Source: Thermoanaerobacter sp.
GTDB taxonomy: Bacteria; Bacillota; Thermoanaerobacteria; Thermoanaerobacterales; Thermoanaerobacteraceae
NCBI GenBank assembly: GCA_014896455.1
Contig: JADBKJ010000001.1
Coordinates: 45,405-109,404 of the forward strand
DNA: 64,000 nucleotides
Reading direction: 5' to 3'
The notes under the pieces are model-generated. The model was not told where the DNA came from. It worked only from the letters and a program-made list of their open reading frames with translations, and searched no databases. Positions 17,489 through 26,147 of the stretch are shown here, one piece after another. The stretch's first letter is position 1; every line of letters starts with the position of its first letter. A program made the translations under genes and the position numbers.

Positions 17489-18478
17489 TTAGCATATCCT
17501 AGGAAGTAGTTCCCCTATAGGTCTATCTATAATTCTCGAAGTTCCATAAACTGTATTGATTGTGACAAGTTTTGAATCATTCACTTCACCTATTATTGCT
17601 GCATCTTTTCCATATTTGTCTGATTTCATGATTTCTAGAGCTTCCTCCGCATATTTCCTGTCAACAACCGCAATTAACTTTCCTTCATTTGCTAAGTGTA
17701 AAAAGTCAAACCCCATCAAATCACAGGCAGATTTTACACTTTCTTTTACAGGCAACTTATCTTCGTATATTTTAATACCAACACCACTCATTTTTGATAT
17801 CTCATAAAGAACTTCCGCAACGCCACCTCTTGTAGGGTCCCGCAATACCTTAACGGCTTTCCCCAAAGTCATGAGCTTTTCTATCAACTTGTTAAGAGGT
17901 GAAACGTCAGACAAAATAGGAGGGGCAAATTGCAATTCCTCTCTCGCACTCATAATAGCCATCCCGTGGTCTCCTATTGTTCCAGAAATTAACACTATAT
18001 CTCCAGGCCTGGCATTTTTAATTGACACATCTACATTTTCATACACTACACTTATACCAGAAGTGTTTATAAATACCCCGTCAATTCCTCCCCTTTCTAC
18101 TACCTTTGTATCCCCTGCAACTATTTTCACACCTGCTTCTTCTGCTGCTTCAGCCATAGATTTTACTATTTTCTTCAAATCCTCTATAGGATAACCTTCC
18201 TCTATTATAAAAGCTGAAGTCAAATATAAAGGCTTTGCTCCTCTCATAGAGGCATCATTCACTGTACCACACACTGCAAGCCTCCCTATGTCTCCGCCGG
18301 GAAAGAAAATAGGTTTTACTGTAAAGCTATCAGTAGTAATGGCAATGTTTCCAAAGAGCAATGCTGCATCTTCCATTGCATTTATATGCTCATTGTCAAA
18401 GGCTTTGGCAAAAACTTCTTCAATTAATCTTTCCATCATTGTTCCGCCGCCGCCATGGGACAGCAAAACTTTATCCAT
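17489..18478 (-). CDS. hypE: hydrogenase maturation carbamoyl dehydratase HypE
   Basis: Dehydrates the carbamoyl group received from HypF to a thiocyanate, which supplies the CN ligands of the NiFe-hydrogenase iron. A PurM-like ATP-binding protein of 329 residues with SHGGGGTMMERLIEEVF, FTVKPIFFPGGDIGRLAVCGTVNDASMRGAKP, DPTRGGVAEVL, and the essential C-terminal Cys as the last residue (PRIC). It is the last gene of the ech-hyp transcription unit. About 270 bp to the right lie between it and the receiver gene, without any further feature that I can see. Confidence 0.97.
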   Translation of the reverse strand: MDKVLLSHGGGGTMMERLIEEVFAKAFDNEHINAMEDAALLFGNIAITTDSFTVKPIFFPGGDIGRLAVCGTVNDASMRGAKPLYLTSAFIIEEGYPIEDLKKIVKSMAEAAEEAGVKIVAGDTKVVERGGIDGVFINTSGISVVYENVDVSIKNARPGDIVLISGTIGDHGMAIMSAREELQFAPPILSDVSPLNKLIEKLMTLGKAVKVLRDPTRGGVAEVLYEISKMSGVGIKIYEDKLPVKESVKSACDLMGFDFLHLANEGKLIAVVDRKYAEEALEIMKSDKYGKDAAIIGEVNDSKLVTINTVYGTSRIIDRPIGELLPRIC

Positions 18479-18496
18479 TCTTTTATCATCCTTTCA

Positions 18497-19558
18497 TTAA
18501 GCACCGTATTTATAAAAAGCTGCACAAGAACCCTCTGAAGAGACCATACATGGTCCCACAGGATTTTCAGAAGTACACACTTTCCCAAAGAGAGGACATT
18601 CGTTGGGATAGATATTTCCTTTTAAAACATCTCCACATCGGCAACCTTTTATCTCGATTTCTTCTCCAATTGGTTTTATATCAAATTTTAACGCCGCATC
18701 AAAGTCCTTATACTTATCTCTTATCTTAAGTCCTGAACCTTTAATCTCCCCAAGACCTCTCCAAGTGCTGTCACAAGGTTCAAAAATCTCCTCAATTATT
18801 TTTTGTGCTTCAAGATTTCCTTCTTTTCTTACTACTCTTTTATACTGAATTTCAATAACAGGTTTTTTATAATTTTTAAGAAGCATTATAATGCTCATCA
18901 AAATATCCATTGCTTCAAAGCCAGAAATTACACCACCAACACCAAATTCTTTAGGCAAAAATTCATATATTTTGCTGCCCGTTATTGCACTTACATGACC
19001 TGGAAGCAAAAAGCCTTGTACGTTTGAACCACCTTCAAGAAGTGCCCTTAAAGCCTCAGGCATTGTCTTATGGAGGCAGTAAACGCTGTAATTTTTTATA
19101 TTTTTCTCTTTTGCCTCTTTAATAGTGACAGCAACTGTTGGAACAGTGGTTTCAAAGCCAATGCCTATAAAAACCACCTCTTTTTTTGGATTTTCTTCAG
19201 CGTATTTCAAAGCATCTAAAGGAGAATAAAACACTTTTACCTCTTTGCCAGCTGCTCTTTCTGCCTGAAGTGAAGACCTATTGCCTGGCACCCTTATAAG
19301 GTCTCCGAAAGTAGCAATTACAACATTTTTATTGGCAAGTTCTATAACACTGTCTATTTCATTTTGGGCTGTAACACACACAGGACATCCCGGGCCTGAA
19401 ATAAGCCTTATATTTTTAGGCAAAAGCTGTCTTAATCCAAATTTTGAGATAGCCATTGTATGGGAACCACATACTTCCATGATATTAAAAGGACCGCCCG
19501 GATTTAAAGTTTCAATTGCTCTTTTTGTCTTTTCAATCATTTCTGTCTGCTGCATCAT
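18497..19558 (-). CDS. hypD: hydrogenase maturation factor HypD
   Basis: Scaffold on which, with HypC, the Fe(CN)2CO moiety is assembled. The 353-residue product has the conserved Cys motifs CGSHTMAISK, SGPGCPVCVT, the GFETT motif and the C-terminal [4Fe-4S] Cys cluster (GCRCGDVLKG...CPLFGKVC...GPCMVSSEGSC). ATG ATG start with GGAGGTTTTAA upstream. It overlaps the hypC 3' end by 26 bp, as expected for stoichiometric partners. Confidence 0.97.
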   Translation of the reverse strand: MMQQTEMIEKTKRAIETLNPGGPFNIMEVCGSHTMAISKFGLRQLLPKNIRLISGPGCPVCVTAQNEIDSVIELANKNVVIATFGDLIRVPGNRSSLQAERAAGKEVKVFYSPLDALKYAEENPKKEVVFIGIGFETTVPTVAVTIKEAKEKNIKNYSVYCLHKTMPEALRALLEGGSNVQGFLLPGHVSAITGSKIYEFLPKEFGVGGVISGFEAMDILMSIIMLLKNYKKPVIEIQYKRVVRKEGNLEAQKIIEEIFEPCDSTWRGLGEIKGSGLKIRDKYKDFDAALKFDIKPIGEEIEIKGCRCGDVLKGNIYPNECPLFGKVCTSENPVGPCMVSSEGSCAAFYKYGA

Positions 19559-19775
19559 TTAAAACCTCCATAAGCTCTTCCCAAAGCTCCATTTGCATCT
19601 CCGCTTCTTCTTTATCCACAATGCTTATAGCAAGACCTGCATGAACCATTACATAATCTCCCACTTTGACCTCTGGCACCATCTCTATTGATACCTTTCT
19701 GATGACACCGCCTAACTCTGTCTCTGCAACTTTACCTTCAATTTTTATCACTTTTGATGGAACTGCAATGCACAT
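19533..19775 (-). CDS. hypC: hydrogenase maturation chaperone HypC
   Basis: An 80-residue small OB-fold chaperone that binds HypD and the hydrogenase large-subunit precursor. The N-terminal Met-Cys (MCIAVPSKVIKIEG), whose Cys2 ligates the iron, and the GDYVMVHAGLAI motif are present. Start has GGAGGGATAAAA. Located 2 bp from hypF and overlapping hypD. Confidence 0.96.
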   Translation of the reverse strand: MCIAVPSKVIKIEGKVAETELGGVIRKVSIEMVPEVKVGDYVMVHAGLAISIVDKEEAEMQMELWEELMEVLNDAADRND

Positions 19776-19777
19776 TT

Positions 19778-22033
19778 TTATCCCTCCAACTTTTTATTCG
19801 CAATAACAGCCTGACCTAAGGAAATCCCTCCATCATTGCAGGGAACTTTACTATTAGAAAAGGCTTCAAACCCTGAAGCAGTAAGCTTAGCCAGTAGTTT
19901 TTTTAATAAATACCTGTTTTGGAAACTTCCACCGCTCAATACTACTTTATTTATACCAAATTCTTTTCTCAACTCCAATGCCAAATAGTGTGTAAACTCC
20001 ACAATAGAATTGTGAAATTTTGTCGCAATTATTTTTTTGTCAATTCCCTTTTTATAATCTTCATAGAGTTGGTGCAATATTACTTCTGGATTTATTATAT
20101 ATTCACTATCTCGATAAATTTCAAAATCATAAAAATCATCATTCTCAACTATTAAGCTTTCTAATTCCATTGCACCCTGTCCTTCAAAAAGTACTTGGTC
20201 TTTCAGGCCAAGTAAAGAAGCCGCCGCATCAAAAAACCTTCCCATACTAGACACATAAGGTGTATTAATCTTTCTTTTAATTTGCTTTAAAATTATATCA
20301 ATCTCTTTAGAATCAAATTTTTCTACAAAATCTTTATAAAAATTTATATCCTTTGAAATAAACCCTAAAGCTACCCTGTATATCTTTTTTATTGCCAGTT
20401 CACCGCCTGGAAGCGGTTTATATTCTAAATGCCCTACTCTTAAAAAATCCTTCAAATCGCATATCAAAAATTCGGCACCCCAGATGTTTCCGTCTGTGCC
20501 ATATCCAGTCCCATCATAAGCTATTCCTATAACTTTTTCCTCAAGATTGTACTCAGCCATACAGCTGACAATGTGGGCATGATGGTGTTGGACCTCAACT
20601 CGGGGCAAGTCACATGACAAGGCGTACTGAGTAGAAAGATAACCTTTATGCATATCATGAGCTATTACCTCAGGATTTACTCTAAAAAGCCTCTTATACC
20701 TTTCTATTTGCTCTTTATAATATTCAAAAGCTTGTTCATTATCCAAATCTCCAATGTGGTGGCTTATAAAAGCATAATGCCCGTGAGTCATGCAAAAAGT
20801 GTTTTTGTAAAAGCCACCAACTGCCAGTACATTTACTTTGGCATCTTTTTTTAATAAAATTGGCTGAGGAGCATATCCCCTAGCCCTTCTTATAATCCTC
20901 TCGGCACCTCCATTAAAAGAAGTAACTGAATCATCTATTCTATTGACTATGTCTCTATCATTTAGAAGAAAAGCATCAGCTATATCCTTTAATTTTTCTA
21001 AAGCCTCTTCATTGTCTTTGCAAATAGGCTCTTCACTAACATTTCCACTTGTCATAACAATAGGAAAATCAATTTGATCCATTAAAAGATAATGAATTGG
21101 AGCGTATGGAAGCATTACTCCTAAAGTATCTAAGCCATCAGCAACGCCTTTCGCAAGTTTTTCTCCTTTTTTCTTCAAAATCACAATCGGCCTTCTCTGG
21201 CTTAGAAGAAGCTTTTTTTCTTCATCACTTACAAAACAATACTTTTCTACTTGATTTATGTCTTTCATCATAACAGCAAAAGGCTTTCCATATCTTTTTT
21301 TTCGGCTTCTCAAAGTAAAAACAGCCTCATCGCTTAAGGCATTTACTGCTAAATGAAAGCCTCCGATTCCCTTAATAGCTACAATTTTACCTCTTTTGAG
21401 AGCATCAGCAACACACTTTATTTCATCCTCTTCGCAATTTCCTCCTACAAATTCCAGTTTGGGTCCACAGTCAAAACAAGCAACGGGCTGTGCATGAAAT
21501 CTTCTGTCATGAGGGTCGTTGTACTCTTTTTCACATTTTTCACACATAGGAAATACCTTCATAGAAGTCTTAGGCCTGTCATAGGGAATATCCTCTATTA
21601 TAGAAAATCTAGGGCCACAATTAGTGCAATTTATAAAAGGATATTTGTACCTCCTGTCGTTTGGGTCATTCATTTCTCTCAGGCAGTCCTCGCAAACTCC
21701 CATGTCAGGAGAAACAGGTACAAATCCATCATTTTCTTGACTGGATATAATTTTGAAGTTCTCATAATTCTTAATTTCTAATTCTTTCACTTTTATTTCA
21801 TCTATGACGGCAAGTGGAGGAGGATTATCTTTCAGTTCCTTTATAAAACTATCTATATCCCCCTCTTCCCCCTCCACTTCTATATAAACTCCCGAAGAGG
21901 TATTATAGACTATACCCCTTAAATTATATTTTTGTGCAGTTGTAAATACAAAAGGGCGAAAACCTACGCCCTGTACAATACCAAATATATCTATTTGTTT
22001 TGCCTGAATTTTTGATACTCTTCTTCTAACCAT
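19778..22033 (-). CDS. hypF: carbamoyltransferase HypF
   Basis: Activates carbamoyl phosphate and transfers the carbamoyl group to HypE. Domains in order over 751 residues: acylphosphatase-like (about 14-98, GIVQGVGFRPFVF), two zinc fingers (CEDCLREMND..CTNCG; CEKCEKEYND..CFDCG), YrdC-like (about 200-390) and a Kae1-like carbamoyltransferase with VQHHHAHIVSCMAE and the GIAYDGTGYG motif. The ATG at 22033 overlaps the hypB 3' end by 43 bp; the Shine-Dalgarno for it is weak, consistent with coupled translation. Confidence 0.96.
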   Translation of the reverse strand: MVRRRVSKIQAKQIDIFGIVQGVGFRPFVFTTAQKYNLRGIVYNTSSGVYIEVEGEEGDIDSFIKELKDNPPPLAVIDEIKVKELEIKNYENFKIISSQENDGFVPVSPDMGVCEDCLREMNDPNDRRYKYPFINCTNCGPRFSIIEDIPYDRPKTSMKVFPMCEKCEKEYNDPHDRRFHAQPVACFDCGPKLEFVGGNCEEDEIKCVADALKRGKIVAIKGIGGFHLAVNALSDEAVFTLRSRKKRYGKPFAVMMKDINQVEKYCFVSDEEKKLLLSQRRPIVILKKKGEKLAKGVADGLDTLGVMLPYAPIHYLLMDQIDFPIVMTSGNVSEEPICKDNEEALEKLKDIADAFLLNDRDIVNRIDDSVTSFNGGAERIIRRARGYAPQPILLKKDAKVNVLAVGGFYKNTFCMTHGHYAFISHHIGDLDNEQAFEYYKEQIERYKRLFRVNPEVIAHDMHKGYLSTQYALSCDLPRVEVQHHHAHIVSCMAEYNLEEKVIGIAYDGTGYGTDGNIWGAEFLICDLKDFLRVGHLEYKPLPGGELAIKKIYRVALGFISKDINFYKDFVEKFDSKEIDIILKQIKRKINTPYVSSMGRFFDAAASLLGLKDQVLFEGQGAMELESLIVENDDFYDFEIYRDSEYIINPEVILHQLYEDYKKGIDKKIIATKFHNSIVEFTHYLALELRKEFGINKVVLSGGSFQNRYLLKKLLAKLTASGFEAFSNSKVPCNDGGISLGQAVIANKKLEG

Positions 22034-22647
22034 TTTGCAAACTCACCAAATCCTTCCCCCGTCCTTGCAGAAACTTCAAAAATTGGTGCATCCGGATTTA
22101 AAGCTCTTATCCCATCATAGAAGAATTTCTTATCAAATTCAAAATAAGGAAGCATGTCAATTTTATTCAAAACTACAGCTTTCGCTTTAGTAAAAAGTGC
22201 TGGATATTTATAAGGTTTATCATCGCCTTCTGGAACGTTAGCCATCGCCAATTTGAAGTCTTCGCCTAATTCAAATTCTGACGGACATATAAGGTTACCT
22301 ACATTTTCAATAAACACTATGCCATTGTCAAAAGATAAACTCTGAAGCGCTCTGTTTACTGAGCCAGCATTTAAATGACAAGAGCCTCCTGTATTTATTT
22401 GAACGACAGGAATTTTTTTCTCTGCCATTTTTTTAGCATCGATGTCTGAAGTGACATCTCCTTCAATAACACCACAAGGCACTTTGAGATGTTCTATTGC
22501 TCTTAAGATAAAGCTGGTTTTCCCTGCTCCTGGTGAACCTATTATGTTCACCATCAAAATATTTCGCTCATCTTTTATAGCTTTGTTCTCACTGGCAACA
22601 TTGTTGTTTGCCTCGAGAACATCTCTAATAATTATAATTTCCTCCAT
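21991..22647 (-). CDS. hypB: hydrogenase nickel-incorporation GTPase HypB
   Basis: GTPase that, with HypA, inserts Ni into the large subunit. Walker A GSPGAGKTSFIL, metal/switch motif EGDVTSDIDA, HLNAGSV, ENVGNLICPSEFELGE and the NKIDMLPYF motif are all present in 218 residues. The N-terminus lacks the His-rich or CxxCGC nickel-storage region seen in some bacteria, so it is the compact form. ATG has AGAGGTGGAATAAT upstream. Confidence 0.97.
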   Translation of the reverse strand: MEEIIIIRDVLEANNNVASENKAIKDERNILMVNIIGSPGAGKTSFILRAIEHLKVPCGVIEGDVTSDIDAKKMAEKKIPVVQINTGGSCHLNAGSVNRALQSLSFDNGIVFIENVGNLICPSEFELGEDFKLAMANVPEGDDKPYKYPALFTKAKAVVLNKIDMLPYFEFDKKFFYDGIRALNPDAPIFEVSARTGEGFGEFAKWLEEEYQKFRQNK

Positions 22648-22648
22648 A

Positions 22649-22990
22649 TTATTCCACCTCTATACTTTCTATATAAAATTCTTTTCCCTTGTCCACTAAT
22701 ACCCCTGTTGCACCGCATACAGGGCAATTAAAAGTAAAATTTGCACGTTCAAAAATATTGCCACACTGTCTGCATTTAAATTGTGCCTTTATCATTTTAA
22801 ATACTAATTCAGCTCCTTTTGCGACTGTGTCTTCAGAAAGTACATCAAAGTAAAACCGTATGCTTTCACTTTCAAGTCCTGTAAGCTCTCCTATCACAAC
22901 AGTGACTTTTGTAACTTTTTTTACATTTCTTTTTTGTGCTTCTTCTAGCAAGATGTCTACTAAACTTTGGGTTACAGATAATTCATGCAC
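22649..22990 (-). CDS. hypA: hydrogenase nickel/zinc metallochaperone HypA
   Basis: Nickel chaperone partner of HypB. The product starts MHELSVTQSL (the N-terminal His2 is the nickel ligand), and has the zinc ribbon CRQCGNIFE..CPVCGAT. The start is GTG at 22990 with GGAAGGGGTATAAAA upstream. 113 residues. It directly follows echF, linking maturation to the hydrogenase transcript. Confidence 0.95.
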   Translation of the reverse strand: MHELSVTQSLVDILLEEAQKRNVKKVTKVTVVIGELTGLESESIRFYFDVLSEDTVAKGAELVFKMIKAQFKCRQCGNIFERANFTFNCPVCGATGVLVDKGKEFYIESIEVE

Positions 22991-22992
22991 TT

Positions 22993-23364
22993 TTATACCC
23001 CTTCCTTTTTATCCTTATTAGGAGGGTTTTGTACCTCTTTTTTCTGCACTATTTCATACTTTTCATTAGAAATAGGTCTATATTCTTTTGCCATAGTCAA
23101 AGACTTTGTAGGACAACTTTCAACACATGCACCACAAATTATGCACTCAAAGGGTTGAAAAGCCCACCTACCCTCTTTTCTGTTAACCTGTATGCAATTG
23201 GAAGGACAAACTCTTTGGCATATACCACATAAAATGCATTTGTCTATATCATTCTCTATACGTCCTCTTGCTTTTTCAAAGGGCTCTCGCTTTTCAAAAG
23301 GGTACTTCCTTGTAACAGGTTTGTGGGTAAGATTGCTGACAACATTTTTGAGCATATCTAACAT
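22993..23364 (-). CDS. echF: Ech hydrogenase subunit F, 2x[4Fe-4S] polyferredoxin
   Basis: Electron-entry subunit that receives electrons from ferredoxin. Two classical CxxCxxCxxxCP motifs are visible: CILCGICQRVCP and CIICGACVESCP. Length 123, with an N-terminal extension typical of EchF/NuoI-like proteins and a polar C-terminal tail. It follows echE at 9 bp and precedes hypA, keeping the order echA-B-C-D-E-F. Confidence 0.95.
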   Translation of the reverse strand: MLDMLKNVVSNLTHKPVTRKYPFEKREPFEKARGRIENDIDKCILCGICQRVCPSNCIQVNRKEGRWAFQPFECIICGACVESCPTKSLTMAKEYRPISNEKYEIVQKKEVQNPPNKDKKEGV

Positions 23365-23373
23365 CTATACCAC

Positions 23374-24456
23374 CTACCTTTCAGTGCAACTTATACAAGG
23401 GTCAATAGTTAACACTAACACTGGCACATCTGCAAGAGTACTGCCTGGCAGCATGTGCAAAAGAGATGCCAAATTCGCAAAGGTAGGAGTTCTTATTCTA
23501 AGTCTATCTAAGTTCTTGCCTCCACTTGATTTAATGTAATAAAACACCTCTCCTCTTGGCTGTTCTACCCTTGTTATAACTTCTCCAGCAGGTAGATTTG
23601 GTTTTACTTTTACATTTATTTCACCTTCTGGCATTTTATTTATAGCCTGTTTCACAAGGTCTATTGACTGGAACATCTCTCTAACTCTAACAATTGTCCT
23701 CGCATAGGTATCTCCGTCAGTCTCTACAACTGGCTCAAAGTCTAAATTTCCATAAGCTGCATATCCTGTCGTTCTCATATCTATAGGAACACCACTTCCT
23801 CGTAATGTAGGCCCTACTGCTCCAAACATATAAGCATCGTCTTTAGAAAGTACGCCAATTCCTACTGTCCTTTGCTTAATTGTATAATTGTTTTTTACTA
23901 TTTTTTCTAATTCTTTTAACCCTTCTTCAACTTCCTTAAGTTCATCTAAGAGCCATTTTGCTTGTTCAGTGTCTATATCTCTTCTCACACCACCAACGAT
24001 GTTTACAGAGATAATAACTCTGTTCCCTGCAGTAGCCTCAAGTATATCCATAATTTTCTCTCTTATTCTCCAAGACAACATAAAGAGATTTTCAAAGCCA
24101 AAAGCATCTGCTAAAAGACCAAACCAAAGTAAATGGCTGTGGATTCTGTGAAGTTCAGCCCAAACAACTCTCAAATATTTTGCTCTCTCTGGTACATCAA
24201 TGCCAATCAATTCTTCTACTGCTTGGCAGTACGCCTGACCATGCATTGCACTGCAAATACCGCAAATATGATCAACAACATAGACCATTTGATTAAAATC
24301 TTTTTTCTGAACTAACATTTCAAGTCCTCTGTGAACAAATCCAAAAGAAGGATATGCTTCTACCACTTTTTCATCTTCAACAACAAGTTTTAGATGTATA
24401 GGTTCTGGCAAAACTGGGTGTTGTGGCCCAAACGGTATAGTACTTTTGTCACTCAT
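23374..24456 (-). CDS. echE: Ech hydrogenase large subunit E ([NiFe] active site)
   Basis: Catalytic subunit of the energy-converting hydrogenase. The Ni ligand motifs are present: VDHICGICSAMHGQAYC near residue 65 and the C-terminal DPCISCTER, whose last residues coincide with the protein end, so there is no long cleavable tail. Related to complex I NuoD. About 360 residues. I prefer the ATG at 24456 (MSDKSTIPFGPQHPVLPEP), with AAAGGTGATAAGA upstream. The gene overlaps echD by a few bases. Confidence 0.96.
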   Translation of the reverse strand: MSDKSTIPFGPQHPVLPEPIHLKLVVEDEKVVEAYPSFGFVHRGLEMLVQKKDFNQMVYVVDHICGICSAMHGQAYCQAVEELIGIDVPERAKYLRVVWAELHRIHSHLLWFGLLADAFGFENLFMLSWRIREKIMDILEATAGNRVIISVNIVGGVRRDIDTEQAKWLLDELKEVEEGLKELEKIVKNNYTIKQRTVGIGVLSKDDAYMFGAVGPTLRGSGVPIDMRTTGYAAYGNLDFEPVVETDGDTYARTIVRVREMFQSIDLVKQAINKMPEGEINVKVKPNLPAGEVITRVEQPRGEVFYYIKSSGGKNLDRLRIRTPTFANLASLLHMLPGSTLADVPVLVLTIDPCISCTER

Positions 24457-24826
24457 TCTTATCACCTTTATCCCTTCTCATAATTTCTATACTCGCTTGC
24501 GGAGATATAGGAGAGTATTCTCCTAAAAATAATAATCCTTCAAAATCTATAGCCAAGTTTTTAAACTTGACGCCAAACAACTCTTGTATCTCATTTTCCA
24601 CTAAAAGTGCAGCAAAGTATATTTTTGAAATGCTAGGAACTTCTTCTGCAGGATTTACATATACGTGGAAATTCTCCAATTCATATTCTCTCTCAAAAGT
24701 ATAAATTATTTTGAATTTACCATCTTCTTCAAGGCATGTTTCTGTAACAAATCTATAACCATTATCATAATAGTATTTTGCCTCTTTTTCAATCTCATCA
24801 ACTTTTACTTCTCTACTGTTAATCAT
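24449..24826 (-). CDS. echD: Ech hydrogenase subunit D (NuoC-like)
   Basis: A 125-residue soluble subunit of the 30-kDa complex I family, with NEIQELFGVKFKNLAIDFEGLLFLGEY..SP, matching the conserved E-x-x-DLFG-type motif and its following segment. It probably docks at the peripheral arm with echC and echE. ATG follows AGAGGTGTTAAA, and its 5' end overlaps the echC stop codon by 4 bp. Confidence 0.93.
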   Translation of the reverse strand: MINSREVKVDEIEKEAKYYYDNGYRFVTETCLEEDGKFKIIYTFEREYELENFHVYVNPAEEVPSISKIYFAALLVENEIQELFGVKFKNLAIDFEGLLFLGEYSPISPQASIEIMRRDKGDKNE

Positions 24827-25290
24827 TTTAACACCTCTTCAGCTTTTCCCATTTTCTCATACTTTTCTTTTAAAATTTCCGCAGCTTTATACAATCCATC
24901 TATTATTGCCTCCGGTTTTGCAGGACAGCCTGGCACATAGACATCTACGGGAATCACCTTATCAATACCGCCTAGCACATTATAAGCCTCTCTGAAAATG
25001 CCTCCTGTAGCAGCACAAACTCCAACTGCTACTACCACTTTAGGTTCAGGCATTTGGTCATATATATTTTTCAAGACCTCTTTATTTTTGTGGTTCACAG
25101 TGCCTGTAACTACTAAAATATCCGCATGTTTTGGATTTCCTACATTTACCATTCCAAACCTCTCCATGTCATACAGAGGAGTCATACAAGCTAAGATTTC
25201 AATATCACAACCATTGCAACTGCTGCAGTTGTAATGCAAAACCCACGGTGACTTTTTAAAAGATTTTTCTACAAATTCTTTTAAACCCAT
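24823..25290 (-). CDS. echC: Ech hydrogenase small subunit C ([4Fe-4S])
   Basis: NuoB-like small subunit carrying the proximal [4Fe-4S] cluster. The ligands lie in HYNCSSCNGCDIEILAC, VAVGVCAATGGIF and VPGCPAKPEAIIDGL. About 155 residues. The ATG at 25290 (MGLKEFVEKSF) is better spaced from AGGAG than the ATG three codons before it. Confidence 0.95.
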   Translation of the reverse strand: MGLKEFVEKSFKKSPWVLHYNCSSCNGCDIEILACMTPLYDMERFGMVNVGNPKHADILVVTGTVNHKNKEVLKNIYDQMPEPKVVVAVGVCAATGGIFREAYNVLGGIDKVIPVDVYVPGCPAKPEAIIDGLYKAAEILKEKYEKMGKAEEVLK

Positions 25291-25295
25291 ACCAA

Positions 25296-26147
25296 TCATC
25301 TCCTAAAATATATGTAAGCTATATTCACAATTGTAAATAGAATACTTATACTCCAGCTAAAAGCTAACATCCATTTTACTGTCATTCTTGCTGTTATATT
25401 ATCTATGACTATATCTACAAAGAATGTCGCCAAAGCAATAAGAGCACCTATTACAAGATTTTGAGACCATAATATAGCAATCATAGCTAATATCAAAACC
25501 AACTCATACCAATCAGCAATATGAATCAAAGCAAGGTAAGGACCTGAATAGTCCGTCAAAATGCCTCGTACCAACTCTTGATGAGCATGTTCTGAAGCTG
25601 ATAAGTCAAAAGGTGATTTCTTTAACTTGATTGTCAAAACCAAGCCCAAAAGTATAAACATCAAAGGCAAATCTAAAAGCAATTTGCCATGGGTCATTAT
25701 TTGAGCTAAATTAAAGCTTCCGGTCACATTGTAGACTGCTATAGCAAAAAATATCAACATCGGTTCATATGCTAACATCTGCATAAGCTCTCTTTGGGCC
25801 CCAACTTGGCTGTAAGGAGATTTTGTCGAAAGAGCTCCCGCTATATAGAACACAAGTCCTAGAGACATTATAAACAAAATCATCAAAAGGTCTCCTTTTA
25901 TAGCAAAAAGCCCCACAGAAAGAATCGCTGATAAAAGATACATATAGGCAGAAAACACTTGAAAGTCATTTACTAATAGTCTTTGCTTGTATAAAAGTTT
26001 TATTACATCATAAAAAGGCTGCCAGATGGGAGGCCCATATCTTCCTTGTATAAATGCTGTTAGTTTTCTGTCAATTCCTGATAAAAAACCGCCGATTAAA
26101 GGAGCTAAAATCACTGCAACAATAAATATCCCAATTTCTTTTATCAT
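25296..26147 (-). CDS. echB: Ech hydrogenase membrane subunit B (NuoH-like)
   Basis: A 283-residue polytopic subunit (about 8 helices) that couples the peripheral arm to ion translocation. NuoH-type features include DRKLTAFIQGRYGPPIWQPFYDVIKLLYKQ near the N-terminus and KKSPFDLSASEHAHQELVRG. It overlaps the echA stop codon by 4 bp. GGGAGGTG precedes the ATG. Confidence 0.95.
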   Translation of the reverse strand: MIKEIGIFIVAVILAPLIGGFLSGIDRKLTAFIQGRYGPPIWQPFYDVIKLLYKQRLLVNDFQVFSAYMYLLSAILSVGLFAIKGDLLMILFIMSLGLVFYIAGALSTKSPYSQVGAQRELMQMLAYEPMLIFFAIAVYNVTGSFNLAQIMTHGKLLLDLPLMFILLGLVLTIKLKKSPFDLSASEHAHQELVRGILTDYSGPYLALIHIADWYELVLILAMIAILWSQNLVIGALIALATFFVDIVIDNITARMTVKWMLAFSWSISILFTIVNIAYIYFRR